Shown in pieces: positions 1 through 40,971 of a DNA stretch of 64,000 nt. The translations under genes were made by a program, and so were the position numbers. The notes beneath the pieces are model-generated. The model did no database searches and was not told where the DNA came from. It saw only the letters and a list, made by a program, of their open reading frames with translations. Source of the stretch: Astropecten irregularis (taxonomy: Eukaryota > Echinodermata > Asteroidea > Paxillosida > Astropectinidae); NCBI GenBank assembly GCA_963971285.1, contig OZ020250.1, positions 10,214,499 to 10,278,498 of the forward strand, in the 5' to 3' direction. Each line of letters opens with the position of its first letter. Position 1 is the first letter of the stretch.

Positions 1-677
1 AGTTATCAAATAATCAATAAATTCAATAATTAATTTAGAGTCATCAAAGGGCCTCAGTCTGTCCATGAGGCGTTAAGCAAATTTATAGCCTTCTTTCCAA
101 ATAAATAAAAATAATATCCAAGAAACTTACAGTTTGCCGAGCTTTCTTTTCCCTGTGCCTCACCAGATAGAGTTCATCCGTGCTGCGACACGCCTTCCAA
201 TTTGGTTTTTAGCTGTCTCCCCACTGCCCAAACGACAAACTCTCTCCACATACCTCACACCCCCATTTTTCACTGGCCCCCGTCTCTCACTTTTGCTTTC
301 ACCCATACTGTTACGCTGCTCACTCCGGAGCACCAGTCCACATTCCAGAAGGACTACGCCCGCAAAACCGCAACGAGCAAACCTCGCGGAGACTTTAAAT
401 TTACATCAACTTCAAAGAAAGTAGTTTACATGTGCTCCGTTAAAGTTACTCGGCTGGCGAACTATAACCCCGGACCAACTTGTGACACTTTCCATTATTT
501 GAGAAAAATGTATATGAGGTATACTTATAATGCTCTAATGGGTTTAAAGTGCACACCATTGCATTTTCATTCTTAAATGTGCCGTCTATGCACAGTGCTG
601 CCTATGCTGTAGGCCGTACCTTACCATCACAATCCAGTGGGATTTGGCATTTTTTATTGACAAGGATATGTCCTGTC
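1..677. other. No confirmed gene; weak exon-like ORF
   Basis: AT-rich start, then a pyrimidine-rich tract (about 236-340) followed by an open frame reading TPEHQSTFQKDYARKTATSK up to a possible donor GTAGTT at 421. I do not recognise it and give it little weight. Confidence 0.2.
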
Positions 678-2627
678 TTAAGCCCTGTCCACACTGGATT
701 TTTTTCTGGGGATTTAACCAAGCCGATGGGTAAATGAAAAATGGGCAAATATTACCGGTGTTCGCACTTGCACCGCGTTTACACTGAATCCGGCAAGGGG
801 GATTGAAGGGGGATTCAATTCTGCAAGGAGGATTGAAGCGGGATTAACGGCGAGTGTAGACGCGAGGGCGATCGGGATTCAATCCCCCTTTTTAATCGCC
901 CTCTCGGCAAAGATTCAATCCGGCAATTGCAGGATTCAACCCAGCAATGTTTGAGTGTAAACGCAATTGCAGGATTCGATCCTGCAATCTGACACGGCCA
1001 CATCCTGTTTAGAGAAAAAACCCGCGAAACATGTAAAATCGCGTCGTGATCAGCTGTGTGTACAGTATTAGCTTCACAATTACATTCCGTCGAAGCTAGA
1101 CAGCACGCTGTCGACGATCTGAAGCAGGCTAGGTCGTGGCGATTTTTTTTTAGCTTGCCTGATATTGAAACTTGCCTGAGATTTTCTGGAATCCAGTGGA
1201 TCCACGATTATCATTTTGTATATCAGTAGCCGTAAGGCCTCTTTGTGAACTTTGTAAAGTAGATCACGCATCATTTAGCAACTTTGGCCGCCGCTGTTTT
1301 ATCCGATATCCCTGGCCGACCGTACACGAAAAACATCATTTTTTTCAGCGACCGTACACAATTTTTTGTATGTACACTATTAAAAAACAGAAATTAACAG
1401 CGGCGATGAACGCACGTGGTCCAGCAACTCAGGACCGCGTAAGTCTTGGTTCAAGACGTTAATTGTTGCTGTGATACTCGAACGTACGAAATGATGATTG
1501 TGTAATGTCCCGCACACACGACACACAATACACAGGCCCAGATGTGTCCAAGCAACAACGCGTGCAACATCTGGTTTCACGACTAGGACCGCGTGGGAAT
1601 ATTTTTCGTGTGTAAGTAGTGTGTAAGACTTTCATTCTGATTGGTTTACAAACGCTATGAAAAAGAAAAGGCCGTGCTCTCAGCCAATAACGTACGCTGT
1701 TCTGGACATACGTTGGAAACCCCAATCACCTCAAGTAAAATGGCATTTGTTTATAATCACAAGCATGAGGAAATGTGGGCGACTTTGCGCGACTGGAATA
1801 TTTTGTTATCATATTGGAAATGTAACTAATGTTGGAAATCATAAAGCAGTTAGTATTGTGCAGGTAAGCTTTTCTGGACTTGCCCAAACGATCAAGAACA
1901 GCACATTTTAATTGCCCATAACTAAATTTTGATCGTCCCGGGCTAGTATCGGCATCTGATCGGACAGGCGATTTCTTTACGGCCTGCCGACACGAATCGG
2001 AATCCTCCACAACCGTCATCCGTTGCTTGTGTCTCTGCCGAAGTTAAAATATGGGGCAGGTCGAGCGACAACATGCATTAGATCATGAATCCATTTGTAA
2101 CGTTAAAAATCGCGAAGTACAGTATATAGGCCTATGAGTAGATGTGTAATGTTCAGAAATAAATTTGGTTTGGAAGCGCGCGAAAACGGCATGCCTGGTC
2201 ATTTACTGCGCACACTTATTAACCTTCCACGGTGGCTTTTCCGGTATGAAAGGAGGATTGAAGGCGGATCGGGATTGAGTGATTGCCGGATCGAATCCTC
2301 CTAGGTGGATTCAGTGTAAACCCGGTGTTGGACTTTTGACTCGGGTAACTACCGTGCGTGTGGGGAAGAATTACCGAGCTGACAATACTAGGCTCATGCG
2401 GGTACCAGACTCGCACTGTCCACAGTGGACTTTTCGTCTCGGGCAAAGTGTCTCGGGCATTCTACCCGGGCAGAAAATGGCCGGTAGAAATACCCGCATG
2501 GCTCGGGCAAAGTAACTGAGAGGTAGACTTCCTGAGATGTCCGCACTGGACTTAAAATGGGTAAAGTACCCAGCGTCTCGGTTACTTTGCCCAAAAATAG
2601 TCCAGTGCATTTGCTGACAGGGCTTAA
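678..2627. mobile_element. Composite TTAA-flanked DNA element with inverted ends
   Basis: The left end TTAAGCCCTGTC (678-689) is repeated inverted at the right end (GACAGGGCTTAA, 2616-2627), and ACTGGA follows on both sides. TTAA at each end suggests a piggyBac-type target. A second, inner inverted pair GTTTACACTGAATCC / GGATTCAGTGTAAAC lies at 777-791 and 2307-2321, next to runs of GGATTGAA / TTCAATCC words, so this may be one element inside another. It has no transposase-like ORF. Its middle is related to 54010-54663. Confidence 0.55.
1300..2000. repeat. Diverged copy of the hAT-like repeat seen at 53105-54663
   Basis: Shared words in the same order as 54060-54660: GAACGCACGTG, TTTCATTCTGATTGGTTTAC, TACGCTGTT, CAGGTAAGCT followed by TTCTGGACTTGCCC, GGACAGGCGATTT. 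Its own ends and TSD are not clear. Confidence 0.6.
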
Positions 2628-2983
2628 AGGTAGTATCATACTTTGGTAAGAAACCAAAACAGAGATGTTCACAGATTTACGTATAACTTTCAGAGAATGA
2701 AGATGATGCTAGGAGAAACCTACCGTTGAAATATTTCTGCCTGAAATGGTGTATTTATCCAGAAATTAGTAAAACAATGACCGAAAATCTTTTTGATCTT
2801 TTAAAAGATCAATAATAAAAGAGAAAAGACTTAAGAAATACCATGGCCGTTTTTCACTGTTTTCGAAAAAAGTGGCCACCGTATGGGACTGAAAATTTCA
2901 CAGATGACTGTAATCTTCCTCGATATTTTTGCCCAGGAATCTGCATTTCTTTGACAAAAACCAAAGTATGATACTACCTTTAA
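2624..2983. mobile_element. TTAA MITE, family A, complete copy
   Basis: 360 bp with perfect 24-bp terminal inverted repeats starting TTAAAGGTAGTATC; TTAA at both ends fits a piggyBac-type target site. No coding capacity. The left TTAA is shared with the right end of the element at 678-2627. At least eight related full or partial copies occur in this window. Confidence 0.85.
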
Positions 2984-3440
2984 GGAGGAACACAACATAT
3001 TAATTCTTTCAGATACCTGTAAATAAATGATTCATTTTATGTGTGTCAATTTGAAATTGAAAGAGGTACACGTATACATTACTCATCCAAATTATCAGTC
3101 ATGTTTATTATTACACAGATACACACATACTTTCAAAGCCCAAACACATTGATAAGATACAAACAAATGCTTTTGTATCTTTATTTAATATCATTTTTAT
3201 CTTTTGATTGTTGTCTATTTTCCCTTTGCTGCCATTTTGTTTGTTTGATCACCAATACTGTGTTCACCCTTGGCTTTGACAGAGCATTCGGACAATGAAG
3301 GTATAGCAAATGTGTAGTACAGTGTATATGCATGAAACACCTGTGAAATGTTGCATGATTTATGGACTGTTGGTGTAAATAGGCTAGTGATTGCATACGG
3401 TGGTTGGATTTTCTGTACTTAACAAGTTTCTATCAACAAC
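2984..3440. other. AT-rich DNA, nothing recognised
   Basis: No splice-consistent exon, RNA gene or terminal repeat found. Confidence 0.5.
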
Positions 3441-3445
3441 AAACA

Positions 3446-3620
3446 AAGATAATTGACTATTGGGGTCACCACCGGACGTAGGGCTGGATAGCTCAGTTGG
3501 TAGAGCGCCTGTACGGTATTCAGGAGGTTGCTGGTTCGAATCCCGCTCCAGTCAATTTTTCTTTGTTCACTTTTCAATGACTTTAAAATTCTGTCAGTTT
3601 CCCTCGTGTTTATGTGATGA
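3446..3620 (+). repeat. tRNA-derived SINE
   Basis: Bases 3483-3554 fold as a degenerate tRNA, with A box (TAGCTCAGTTGG) and B box (GGTTCGAATCC) and a 7-bp acceptor stem with one wobble. The anticodon loop lacks the universal T33, so I do not call a working tRNA. The tRNA part is bracketed by inverted words ACAAAGATAATTGACT and AGTCAATTTTTCTTTGT. The same cassette recurs at 10540-10660 (minus), 10776-10870 and 11028-11160. Confidence 0.75.
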
Positions 3621-5060
3621 TTATATTAAGTTTCTATCCATTTATGCAGCATTTATGTATTATGAAAGGAGGACAAAAGGAACCAAAATATTCAATCATT
3701 GCTGTACACAAACAAAAATGTGTTGTTAAAAATGTATGAAGTAGATAGCAAGTGAAAAAGATTTTTTATAGCAAGGGATATTTTGTACAACATGTTTTAA
3801 AGCTAACTATGCAGTGTTTAGAAGGAGGTGTTTTAGAACACCTCTTCTTTTTGTACCATTCTGATGCATGCTTTCTAAAAAGCAAAAACCCTATCACATT
3901 TAATAATCCAAATGATCCAAGACTATCAGTTCAATTAAAGGCTTGGGTAATTTGCAAAATCCGACCCAAAGGCTGTCAAAAATGTCAGAGGTTTTTTAAG
4001 AAGCAGAAGGAAGGAGTAAGTTGGAAGAAATACCTGAGAATAACGCAAAACTGACAGATGGTTTTCTTTTGCCTATACAAACATGCATTCAATTAGTGAA
4101 GGGATTCGTTACTGAGAAATTACTTTCAAATCGAAAAACTATTAGGTTTTTGGAAATCCATTTGCTTTGGGAAATTGTATTCAAGTCAAAAAGATGTTTG
4201 ATTTATAAAATATATTATTGGTTTTGAAAAAGCCTCTGAAAAATTAGAGTGTTAGCTCATTCAGATTGATTTTTTTTTTTTTGGGGTGGGGGGAATTCAT
4301 TCAATTGGTAAAAGAACTTCTTCATTATTTGTTAAATTTTAATGTAAATTTGTTTTCTTTTTTACTTGATTTAACTGCTTGGTAAATTGGTTCTGGGAGA
4401 GTAAATGTGTATTTGGTCCATGGCTGCATGAGTCATCCTGTAGACTTGCACACATTCCTTGGGAGTTTTATCAAAATAAAAAGTGGTTTTGTAATTTTCA
4501 AATTGCCATTTGAAATTTGTGGAGATTTTTCTCCACAAATTGTACAGTAAGAAAATGTGTGCCATTTGTTTCCATACAGTGTATATTTATGGTGACTGTG
4601 GTAATGGGGTAGGTCTTTAACCACTGTGGGATGTGATTCTTATCACTTTTCAAATCCACCCAAGCAGTATTGCTTTTTCCCATACAAATGACCAAATTTA
4701 TGTCAGCAAAATGTCCATTATGTTTGTTGCAGATGTATTGATAAAGAAGTTCCAAGCTTGTTAGTGGCAATGTACACCCCCATCAACCCCCAGTTAGGCA
4801 TGATGTATAGGACACACTTGATATATGTCTGCTTGAGAACAACCATGGACAGATTTGGATTATTTGTGGGGGTTAACAATTCATCATTTACAAATATCAC
4901 TATGAGCAAAATAAATAGTCAACATCTTCAAGTAACCTGTGTACAAATGGGAATGTTTTCAAAAGATGAATTCAGTAGGTTTCACTTACATTTGGGGATA
5001 CATTTTGGCAGTTTAATGTAGTTTTTCTGGATTTTAACAAATAAATAATTATGTTGGGGA
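3621..5060. other. AT-rich DNA, nothing recognised
   Basis: Only short frames with no family resemblance. A T/G homopolymer tract lies near 4270-4291. Confidence 0.5.
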
Positions 5061-5261
5061 TATGTGGATCGGTTTGTGGAAACACCATGTAATTATCGTT
5101 CGTACTTTTGCACTTCTATATCGTTCACACTTCTATATCGTTCGCACTTCTCGCAATTAGGTCTCAACGTTTCAACTAGTCTGCTCTAGTTCTCATCAGG
5201 AGACAAAAGTGCGAAAGTGTGAACGATAATTACATGGTGTTTCCGCAAACCGATCCACATA
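5061..5261. mobile_element. Fold-back MITE with about 42-bp TIRs, TA target
   Basis: TATGTGGATCGGTTTG at 5061 is repeated inverted at 5246-5261, and similarity extends through ACACCATGTAATTATCGTT on both arms. TA at both outer ends fits a Tc1/mariner-type target. The core has direct repeats of CTATATCGTTC and a stem-loop at 5161-5204. Confidence 0.75.
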
Positions 5262-6045
5262 CCAATTGTCACCATGCAAAGCCTCAAATCTATGTTGGTG
5301 ATAGTTTGTAAGTCTTAACCAAAATCACAGGCAGGATATAAAAACTAAGTAATGGACTATAAAGCTACATGAACTTAATGTTCCCAGAAACGTTGAGTGT
5401 ATTGCCATTATCATATGCCTATTGAAGCTACATGTGTAGCAGAAATTTAGCTTGTAATTGTGTTAATCATGCTGGTTCATATCAAATGCTGACCAACTTA
5501 TGGTTATTACAAACCAAGACATGGAAGGGACAATGCATCATGTGCCATATGATATTGAATAACAGTTCTTGTCAATGCATTGCATATTGCTATTTTATCA
5601 GTCCAGACAACATCATTCCTTTGTAGCTTCAAAGGTTTCAGTTTCATTCATTTCAAAACAAAGTATTTGTATTGAAAATGTATATTGAAAAGGTGCATTA
5701 CATGGTCAGTCAGTGTACGAATGATTGTTTTTGTTTTGTTTTTAACTTGAACCAGGTGTATATCAAGTAGTGTATGTTTGCATTGTAGTGCAATTGCTCT
5801 GTTGCTTTTATGTTTGCATGGGTTTAATCACAATTTTGCCTTTTCATTTCTTTCTTTTCATTTAAATTTGGGTAAAGTGAATCATATTATGTTGCTTGCT
5901 TGACAGTGTTTGCGAAAATGATTTCATCCTTAAACTTTTCAGTACACTGAAGCATGCAACTCTCAATCTTGTCTGAAATTGTTTGCAATTTGAAACAGTA
6001 CAGTAACAGTAACACCTACAGCATAATGCACTGTTTTCCAATCAT

Positions 6046-6365
6046 CATTATCGTCATCGGTCCCTTGACTGGGGTGGTCGTGGGGGCGCTGTGTTGAGAT
6101 GAACACCAGTCTTTTCCACCTCTCCCAATCCTGTGCCAGTGCCTGCATTTCTGTGAAGGATTTTCCATTCCATTCCATTATATTCTCCACCCACTTTTTC
6201 TATCTACCTCTTTTCCTGCCTTCTTGAACTGTGCCTTGCAGAATGATCTTTGATGGGCTGTCAGATCTTGTGACATGGCCGTACCAATTCAATTTCCTCT
6301 TGTTGATGGTGGTGAGGAGGTCTTCATAGTGTTCATTACCTTGCGTGATGCTTCTCAGCACCAAT
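6046..6365 (-). pseudogene. LINE reverse-transcriptase C-terminal fragment
   Basis: Read on the minus strand it gives fragments such as KRKLNWYGHVTRS, GRQ followed by WVENIMEWNG, and QRPHDHPSQGTDDDNDD. This is the C-terminal tail common to many non-LTR retrotransposon ORF2 proteins, ending in a GAT/GAC repeat. The 5' part is absent and stops interrupt the frame. It is a dead, 5'-truncated copy, which is usual for LINEs. Confidence 0.7.
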
Positions 6366-6588
6366 GTGCCAGTGAAAATGTAGTCAATAAATGGAAAAGG
6401 AATTTATTCATCGAATCCCAAACCTGAAGCAGATCACATCACCACGACTCTTGTGAGGATTTAAAGAGTCAAATCTAAAATCCATACGATAGCTGCAAAA
6501 GTTTGAGCTTGGGTTATACAACAGCTAGTGCTGGGAGAGTCAGATCCTCTTTTGCGCTATCAAGTGTAAACACAGTCTAGGTGGTGCT

Positions 6589-6770
6589 TAAAGGTACAAT
6601 ACATGATTGGTAAAGGTCACAGGACTGCACTCATACATGTACTTTGTCTGATCAAACATGTACATGGAATAATAAACCTGTGAAAATTTGAGCTCAATCG
6701 GACATCTGAGTCACGAGAAACTAGCGAAAACCCGACTTGATTTTTCTTATAAAACATGAAGAATAGTTTA
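6589..6770 (+). repeat. TTAA MITE family B, left part
   Basis: Starts TTAAAGGTACAATACATGATT and continues through GAGCTCAATCGGACATCTGAG and GCGAAAACCCGACT. It aligns with the copies at 8553, 40423 and (inverted) 52760-53104. The right half is missing. Confidence 0.65.
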
Positions 6771-8552
6771 ATCATTCGTAATAGTTTACTCATTCGGACG
6801 AACGATCTTTGGAAAAGACACTAAATCTTGATTTGCTTGAAAAATCCAGCATCTGATCAACCAAGATTTCCCAACTGTTGGGAACTGTTGAGTCCAAACT
6901 CAATAATTGTTTTTGTTTTGGCGGCCTTGCAAATCCTATATGCTCCCTTTGATATTAAAGAACCCCCTCAGAGCATGGAAGTGGGACTCCCACAAAACTT
7001 TGAGGCTGGCTGAACATGATTAGATTTAGCCCCAAAGTTAATAGTCCAGAAGTACTGAGAAATTTTGGATGGATTATGGAATGGATTATTTTTGAATAAA
7101 AATTCAATCACATCAACATAAAATGAGATTAACCATTTCTTTACGGATAACATGTCAAGTCCCAAACTTTCAGTTTCACCAAGGTTAATGGGTAAGGTTT
7201 CTTGAAAATAAAATAACCCCAGGTGGATGATCTATATGCCACATTGTACAGCAGGCATTCCTGCACAGAGTGGAGAAATAGCTGTCAGGGCAGATAACAG
7301 ATATGTTAGCAATAATCATGAGATATATCTTTTGGCAGAATGAGATATACATGCTCATGCCCTATTCATTGTGCATTGTATTTTTAGCATGATGTCTGAC
7401 TCACTCAATTGAGTGAGCTTGCACTAATAATCCGTCAATCAAACCATTGCTGAACGAGTAGGGATACAAAATGTAGCTGTGCGGCTTTTTGTTTCAGTAG
7501 TACACCAACAAGCGGAGTATTCCTTTGTAGGGCATGCCATGCTTGACCAGTGATAGCAGCAGTGACAAAAACCGCCCAACATTCACTGAAAATGAAAGGA
7601 CACCAATTGGCTCAAAATTTAGCAAATAATTCCTGAAAGATAATAATAAATCACAAATTTAGATACTTGAACGATAGGCCAAGTAAAACTAGGTGCGATC
7701 TCTTTTTCTGACTCCGAAAATAGCATATGAAAACACGATCGAAGCACTGCAATACAACATATTTGTACACATGAGTGGCTGTGGACGTACACTGTGCATG
7801 CATGTTCCAGAGACAAAATATGTAACGCGCTATGTCGGCTCTACGTAGTCGCGAACATGTGCAATGTGTAGGCATTTTGTGCAAGGAAAATGCAGATAGA
7901 CTTGCTATCGAGTAGTTATGGTCATAATTAGTTCGACACTCAACACTTGCACAACATGTTCATCACACACAAATTTTAAAATATCAGAGTGGAATTGAAG
8001 TACATCATATGGAATGTGAATATAGTGTCTGCTGAATATGTAGAGAACCAGAGACACGCTTTTTACGGTTCCTGTGCTATAGTAGAAATTGTATACTGTT
8101 TGTACATGTGCACAATATGATGATAGGCTGCCATATCTGGATTTGTGGCATAACATGGCAGCCAAGTGCACTTTGGCTTGTTGCAAATTCAGGCAGAGCA
8201 TTGCTGTTTAGTTGGATTGAGGAATTCTTTGCTTTTATTTCTCTTAAATTTTAATTTGCATCTATAATTTGAAATACAAAGTACATGTAACAATGAGTGG
8301 AGAAAAATGAGTGCTAGACAATTATATGTCTAATTGTTTTGTCAAAAGTTGGGGATGTGTTTTATAAGCAGATGTGGCGTGTACTAAGGGTATTAAGGGT
8401 AGTTAATAATGTACAATATGTAAGATTAGAAAACTGCATTATGTTAATACATTGAATACGGTACGGTATTCCAGGGATTGCAAATTTTCTTTGTTCACTT
8501 TTCAATGACATAAATTAATCCTTTCAGTTTTTCTTGTGGTTATTTGATGATT
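6771..8552. other. Intronic or upstream DNA, nothing recognised
   Basis: No exon of the dynein N-terminus was found here and no terminal repeats are clear. A SINE tail fragment (CTTTGTTCACTTTTCAATGA) lies near 8490-8509. Confidence 0.5.
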
Positions 8553-8880
8553 AAAGGTCACAGAACAGCACCCACACTTTGTCTGGTCCATCATGTACAT
8601 GAAATGATAAACCTGAAAATTTGAGCTCAATCGAAAATCTAAGTCACGAGAAAATAGCGAAAACCCGACTCAATCTTTTTTATAAAACATAAAGAACGGT
8701 TTTGATCTTACCCCGAGATCAAAACTATTTTTCGTCTTTGTTTTATAAATTTCTGGATAAATACACCATTTCAGGCTGAAATATTTTAACGGTATAATTC
8801 TACCAGCACCATCTTTATATACCCTGCAAAGTTATAAATCTGTGAACATTTCTGTTTCCATATGTTTCCAATCCTGCTCA
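8553..8880 (+). repeat. TTAA MITE family B, near-full copy
   Basis: Starts TTAAAGGTCACAGAACAGCA and carries the family centre GTTTTGATCT-TACCCCG-AGATCAAAAC, a 10-bp hairpin. It ends about 120 bp before dynein exon a. Confidence 0.65.
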
Positions 8881-8997
8881 AACCATTTGTCATTCTCTTT
8901 TGGGAGTTTTGTGATATTTTTAATCAGCAGATGTTCACATAGAAACTGAAAAGCTTCAAAGAAAATTTATTTGAGATCATGTGTTTGTTATGTACAG

Positions 8998-37397
<28,400 letters not shown>

Positions 37398-39220
37398 AAA
37401 CAATACTTCAAATGCATCTTCACATTATTCATTTTTAATGCAATATGGTTTGGGCAGCTGTAGGTTATGAATTATTGTAGATTATAAAAAATTGGATAAG
37501 GGTAATGAGGCCTCAATCTGTGCAAAAACTTGCATGAACTAGTCCTAGATTCAACCGTTTTCATTGTACAGGCATCCTTTCAGAAGTTAACTACATGTAT
37601 TTATGGTTTTCCAGTGACGAAAATAATTGACTTTGAGTAATTAGATTCATGTTATTTATATTACCCATGAGTAATCCTAGTGCTATCGCCAAATGTGTAA
37701 AAGATTTGACAATCAGACAATCACCTTTAAACAACTTCATATTTCTATTAACACTTCACAAAATCTAATGGTCAAATGTTGCGATCTTGTACACATATAT
37801 TGACTGCTTTGAGTGTGGTGATCCCCTGAGCATTCTACTTTCCTGATGCACAGCCTTGGGAAAATAGAGCTCTCAAGGGGTCACCTTGGCTGTCATAGTT
37901 AACCAAAGCACAAGTCAAAACAGTCAACACCCCATACATCAAGGATTTTCTGCAGTCATGTTGTGAATTTAACGCAGTTAGTATGATCCGGAGTGAGTAA
38001 CAATGCACAGTCATGTTATCTGAAAAGAATGAATGACTACTTTCATGCTCATACACGTTCGTTATTCTCGTATGTGGTATTGTTGTCATCGAGGTGTGTT
38101 ATTAAATGTGTATATATGCCATACAGTAAAATATACGTCTGGATACCATGCAGCTTGCCATAGTACTGTACATTGGTTGCTAATGGTATAGTACGTCACC
38201 GTTTGTGCGTCTTCTCTAGTAAAAATATGACATGCCATGTGATGTGCTTTAAACCAATCACAAGACAGAATCTGTGCATGGGGCGTTGTAGTTCTAAATA
38301 AAACCTGCATAATGAATTTGACTATTCATTACTCATTGTTTATACAAACAAGACATTTAATGTTATTTTGTTCATTTTTAGATTTGTTGATTTTGTAGTA
38401 ATTTGTTCCTTGCACTTAGCAGCAGAGTTGTTTTGTCCATATTAGGGATGGTCTTTCTTTGTGACACATACATAGTTAGATTAAATGTTGCAGATACATA
38501 ATTCAATTTAAAAAGCATGTTGCGGGAAAGCCATATGTTCTGTTGCAGACAGACATAGATCTCTTGTTTTCTTTGTATTTTTGCAAGTTTCACATTCAAG
38601 CCATGAATGTAAAAGCCTACCGGTACTTAATAAATAGTTATTGAAACATTTCACTTCCCCCTCCCAAAAAAAAATACTGAAAAAAAGCTGAGTGTGCTGT
38701 AGAATTAGAAGTTCAAGTTTAGACATGTTTTTAGTATTGCTGTACACTGTCATTACCATGTAAACCAAACTCTTGTAACTGTTATTGCTGACATGTGTTG
38801 ACATGTGTTGAATAGTGAACGGTTCAGTATTGATGTGATATGTACTGTGTCCACAATTTAGTTCTAATTGGTTATATGCATATAGCTGAGTGAGATTTGT
38901 GTACATAAATATGCACAGTGTAAACAAGAAAATATTTGAGTATGCAGTAAAACACAAAGTGAAACAAATTATCTGGAATGTTTTTAGGACACAACTTACA
39001 TGTATAGAAATAGCTCACTTTTGTAGTATTGCCAAACTGAAACTTGATCATGATGGAGCATGATGAAAAAAGACTGGAAAGAATTGATACTTGTACTACA
39101 TATTGTTTGTATAATTAATGTGTCTTAATGAAAAGCATAGATAAAGCAAAAAACAACAAAACATAGGCTCTGCTACACAGAAACCCATATACATTGTACA
39201 TGGGGCAAACTTTACATGCC
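37398..39220. other. Dynein 3' flank/3' UTR, nothing else recognised
   Basis: AT-rich sequence after the stop codon. AATAAA words occur (for example near 38296), but none can be assigned as the real polyadenylation signal. GATGGTCTTTCTTTGTGACAC at 38446 is a satellite-unit fragment. Confidence 0.4.
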
Positions 39221-39224
39221 AATT

Positions 39225-39560
39225 AAGAACAAACCCAAGCTTTGTATGTATCTAAGTCAGAAAGTGTTATATTGAAAAATTGCAATGACATCATTGTGAC
39301 ATCATCATGTGTCAAATTAGAAGCGATGACGACGTATATATTTTGAATTCATCCAAAAATCAGCTGTTTGAGATATGACGTTTATTCTTTCGACAAAAGT
39401 GAATGTTAGGCAAGGTCTTTCTTTTTGACACTTTGCTTGATCTCTGTGGCCTCAAGTTCTGGTTAAACAGGAAGTCGCTCCTCATTTAAAAATGGTAAGA
39501 GCTATGGTCAAGATTCTTTCACCAAACGTCAATGTTAGGGATGGTCTTTCTTTGTCACAC
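39225..39560 (+). repeat. Second copy of the 129-bp satellite repeat, about 1.4 units
   Basis: Leader GTATGTATCTAAGTCAGAAA, then TTCTTTCGACAAAAGTGAATG ... AGGAAGTCGCTCCTCATTTA and the start of a second unit (TTCTTTCACCAAACGTCAATG). Confidence 0.8.
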
Positions 39561-40422
39561 AAATGTATATATAATAAAATGCCTTAATTATTATTATTAA
39601 TTAATCATAAAAATAGCAACTAAAAATCCAGATGCCTCTGTTGGTGTACATTTCATGGCAGTGACCAGGGAGGATAGATGTAGGTAAGCATGGTCGGGGA
39701 AGGAGTGGGGGTAGGCAAGATCAAAGGTGGACAATAGACTGATTGCGCAACCAATGTTTACTTATAGTGGGTATTTTGTCATCTCATTTGGCAGAGAGCA
39801 GCAATGGAAATGTGCAAAAAAGAATGTGGACGATATAATTGTCTTCTTTGCTGTTTTCCACTCATCTACAACAAAGAAGCAAAGATGCATGCAGGCTTAG
39901 TGTAACTGTGATGAAAAGGGTTATTAAAGGGTCTTTTTCAGTTAGATTCAAATGTATGTGATATTCTATTGAACTATTATCAAACTTATCATGGTTTTTC
40001 TTATGCAGACTGTTTTTCTGATTAATTTTAAGTTTAATACAATTTTCAACATTATACATGTTCCAAGCAAACACAAATCATATCACGCAATGGCATGTTT
40101 TGACTAGTATCGCATTAAAATCATCTGACTTGTATCCATGACGTCTTTCTGGACAAGATACTATGACTGTATTCATGTATGTGTATCCATTAATTTCCAA
40201 TTTATGTTTCCCTAAAGTGTGAAGAATATTACATCCATCTGTTGGCTGAAGTTGCTATCATCCCTAAAAAACAAACAAAACAAAACAAAACCAAGGTTTT
40301 ACTTTTTTTTCATAATACCGGTAGTTATCATTCAGGTTTGACATCACTGAAAAGATTTCAACCATCAATTGTTAGTACATAGCCAAACCTTGCAAGCAAA
40401 TTTAGAAAGACACCATTTGACA

Positions 40423-40815
40423 TTAAAGGTATAATACGTGATTGGTAAATGTCACAGAACAGCACTCGCACTTTGTCTGATCCAGCATGTACAAGAAATG
40501 ATAAACCTGTGAACATTTGAGCTCAATCGGGCATCTGAGTCAGGAGAAAATAGTGAACATCCAACTCGATGTTTCTTTTTAAACATAAAGAATCAGTTTT
40601 GATCTCGGGGTATTGATCATAAGATCAATACCCCGAGATCAAAACTGATTTCGGTCTCTATTTTACTTATTCCTGAAAAAAAACACCATTTCAGTCATAA
40701 CAATTTTAACGGTATTTTTCTATCAGCACCATCTTCACACCCAGAAAGTTATACGTAACTCGAGTGAATATTTCTGTTTGGGTATGTTACCAATCCTGTA
40801 CTGTACCTATGACAC
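40423..40815 (+). mobile_element. TTAA MITE family B, full copy
   Basis: Starts TTAAAGGTATAATACGTGATT (TTAA at 40423-40426) and ends near ACCAATCCTGTACTGTACCT, the inverse of the start with losses. The centre contains a perfect 28-bp hairpin (40591-40650). Confidence 0.7.
40591..40650. repeat. Perfect 28-bp inverted repeat, 4-nt loop
   Basis: Arms 40591-40618 and 40623-40650 (AATCAGTTTTGATCTCGGGG ... and exact inverse) around ATAA. Other copies of the family have only about 10 bp here. Confidence 0.95.
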
Positions 40816-40971
40816 TCCTCTGTGCTGCACCATGCCCAGTGACTGTGCCCGTTCACCTGGATTCCTAGCCAGATTTCCTACCTGCATTCATTGTCCTTGA
40901 CAACCCATTGGACATAATCGGAGCTGTTCCTTCTTCCTGATCAAAAAACTCTTTCTTTAATTAAATCAGAT

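Noticed and set aside
202-420. Possible exon reading TPEHQSTFQKDYARK
   Set aside because: Only one plausible donor, no recognised family and no partner exon; kept only as a note.
3483-3554. Functional tRNA gene
   Set aside because: The anticodon loop lacks T33 and the stem has a mismatch; several rearranged copies share the same flanks, so it is a SINE.
1-8997. Missing N-terminal dynein intermediate chain exons
   Set aside because: I looked for the conserved dynactin and light-chain binding segments in all frames and found none, so they probably lie upstream.
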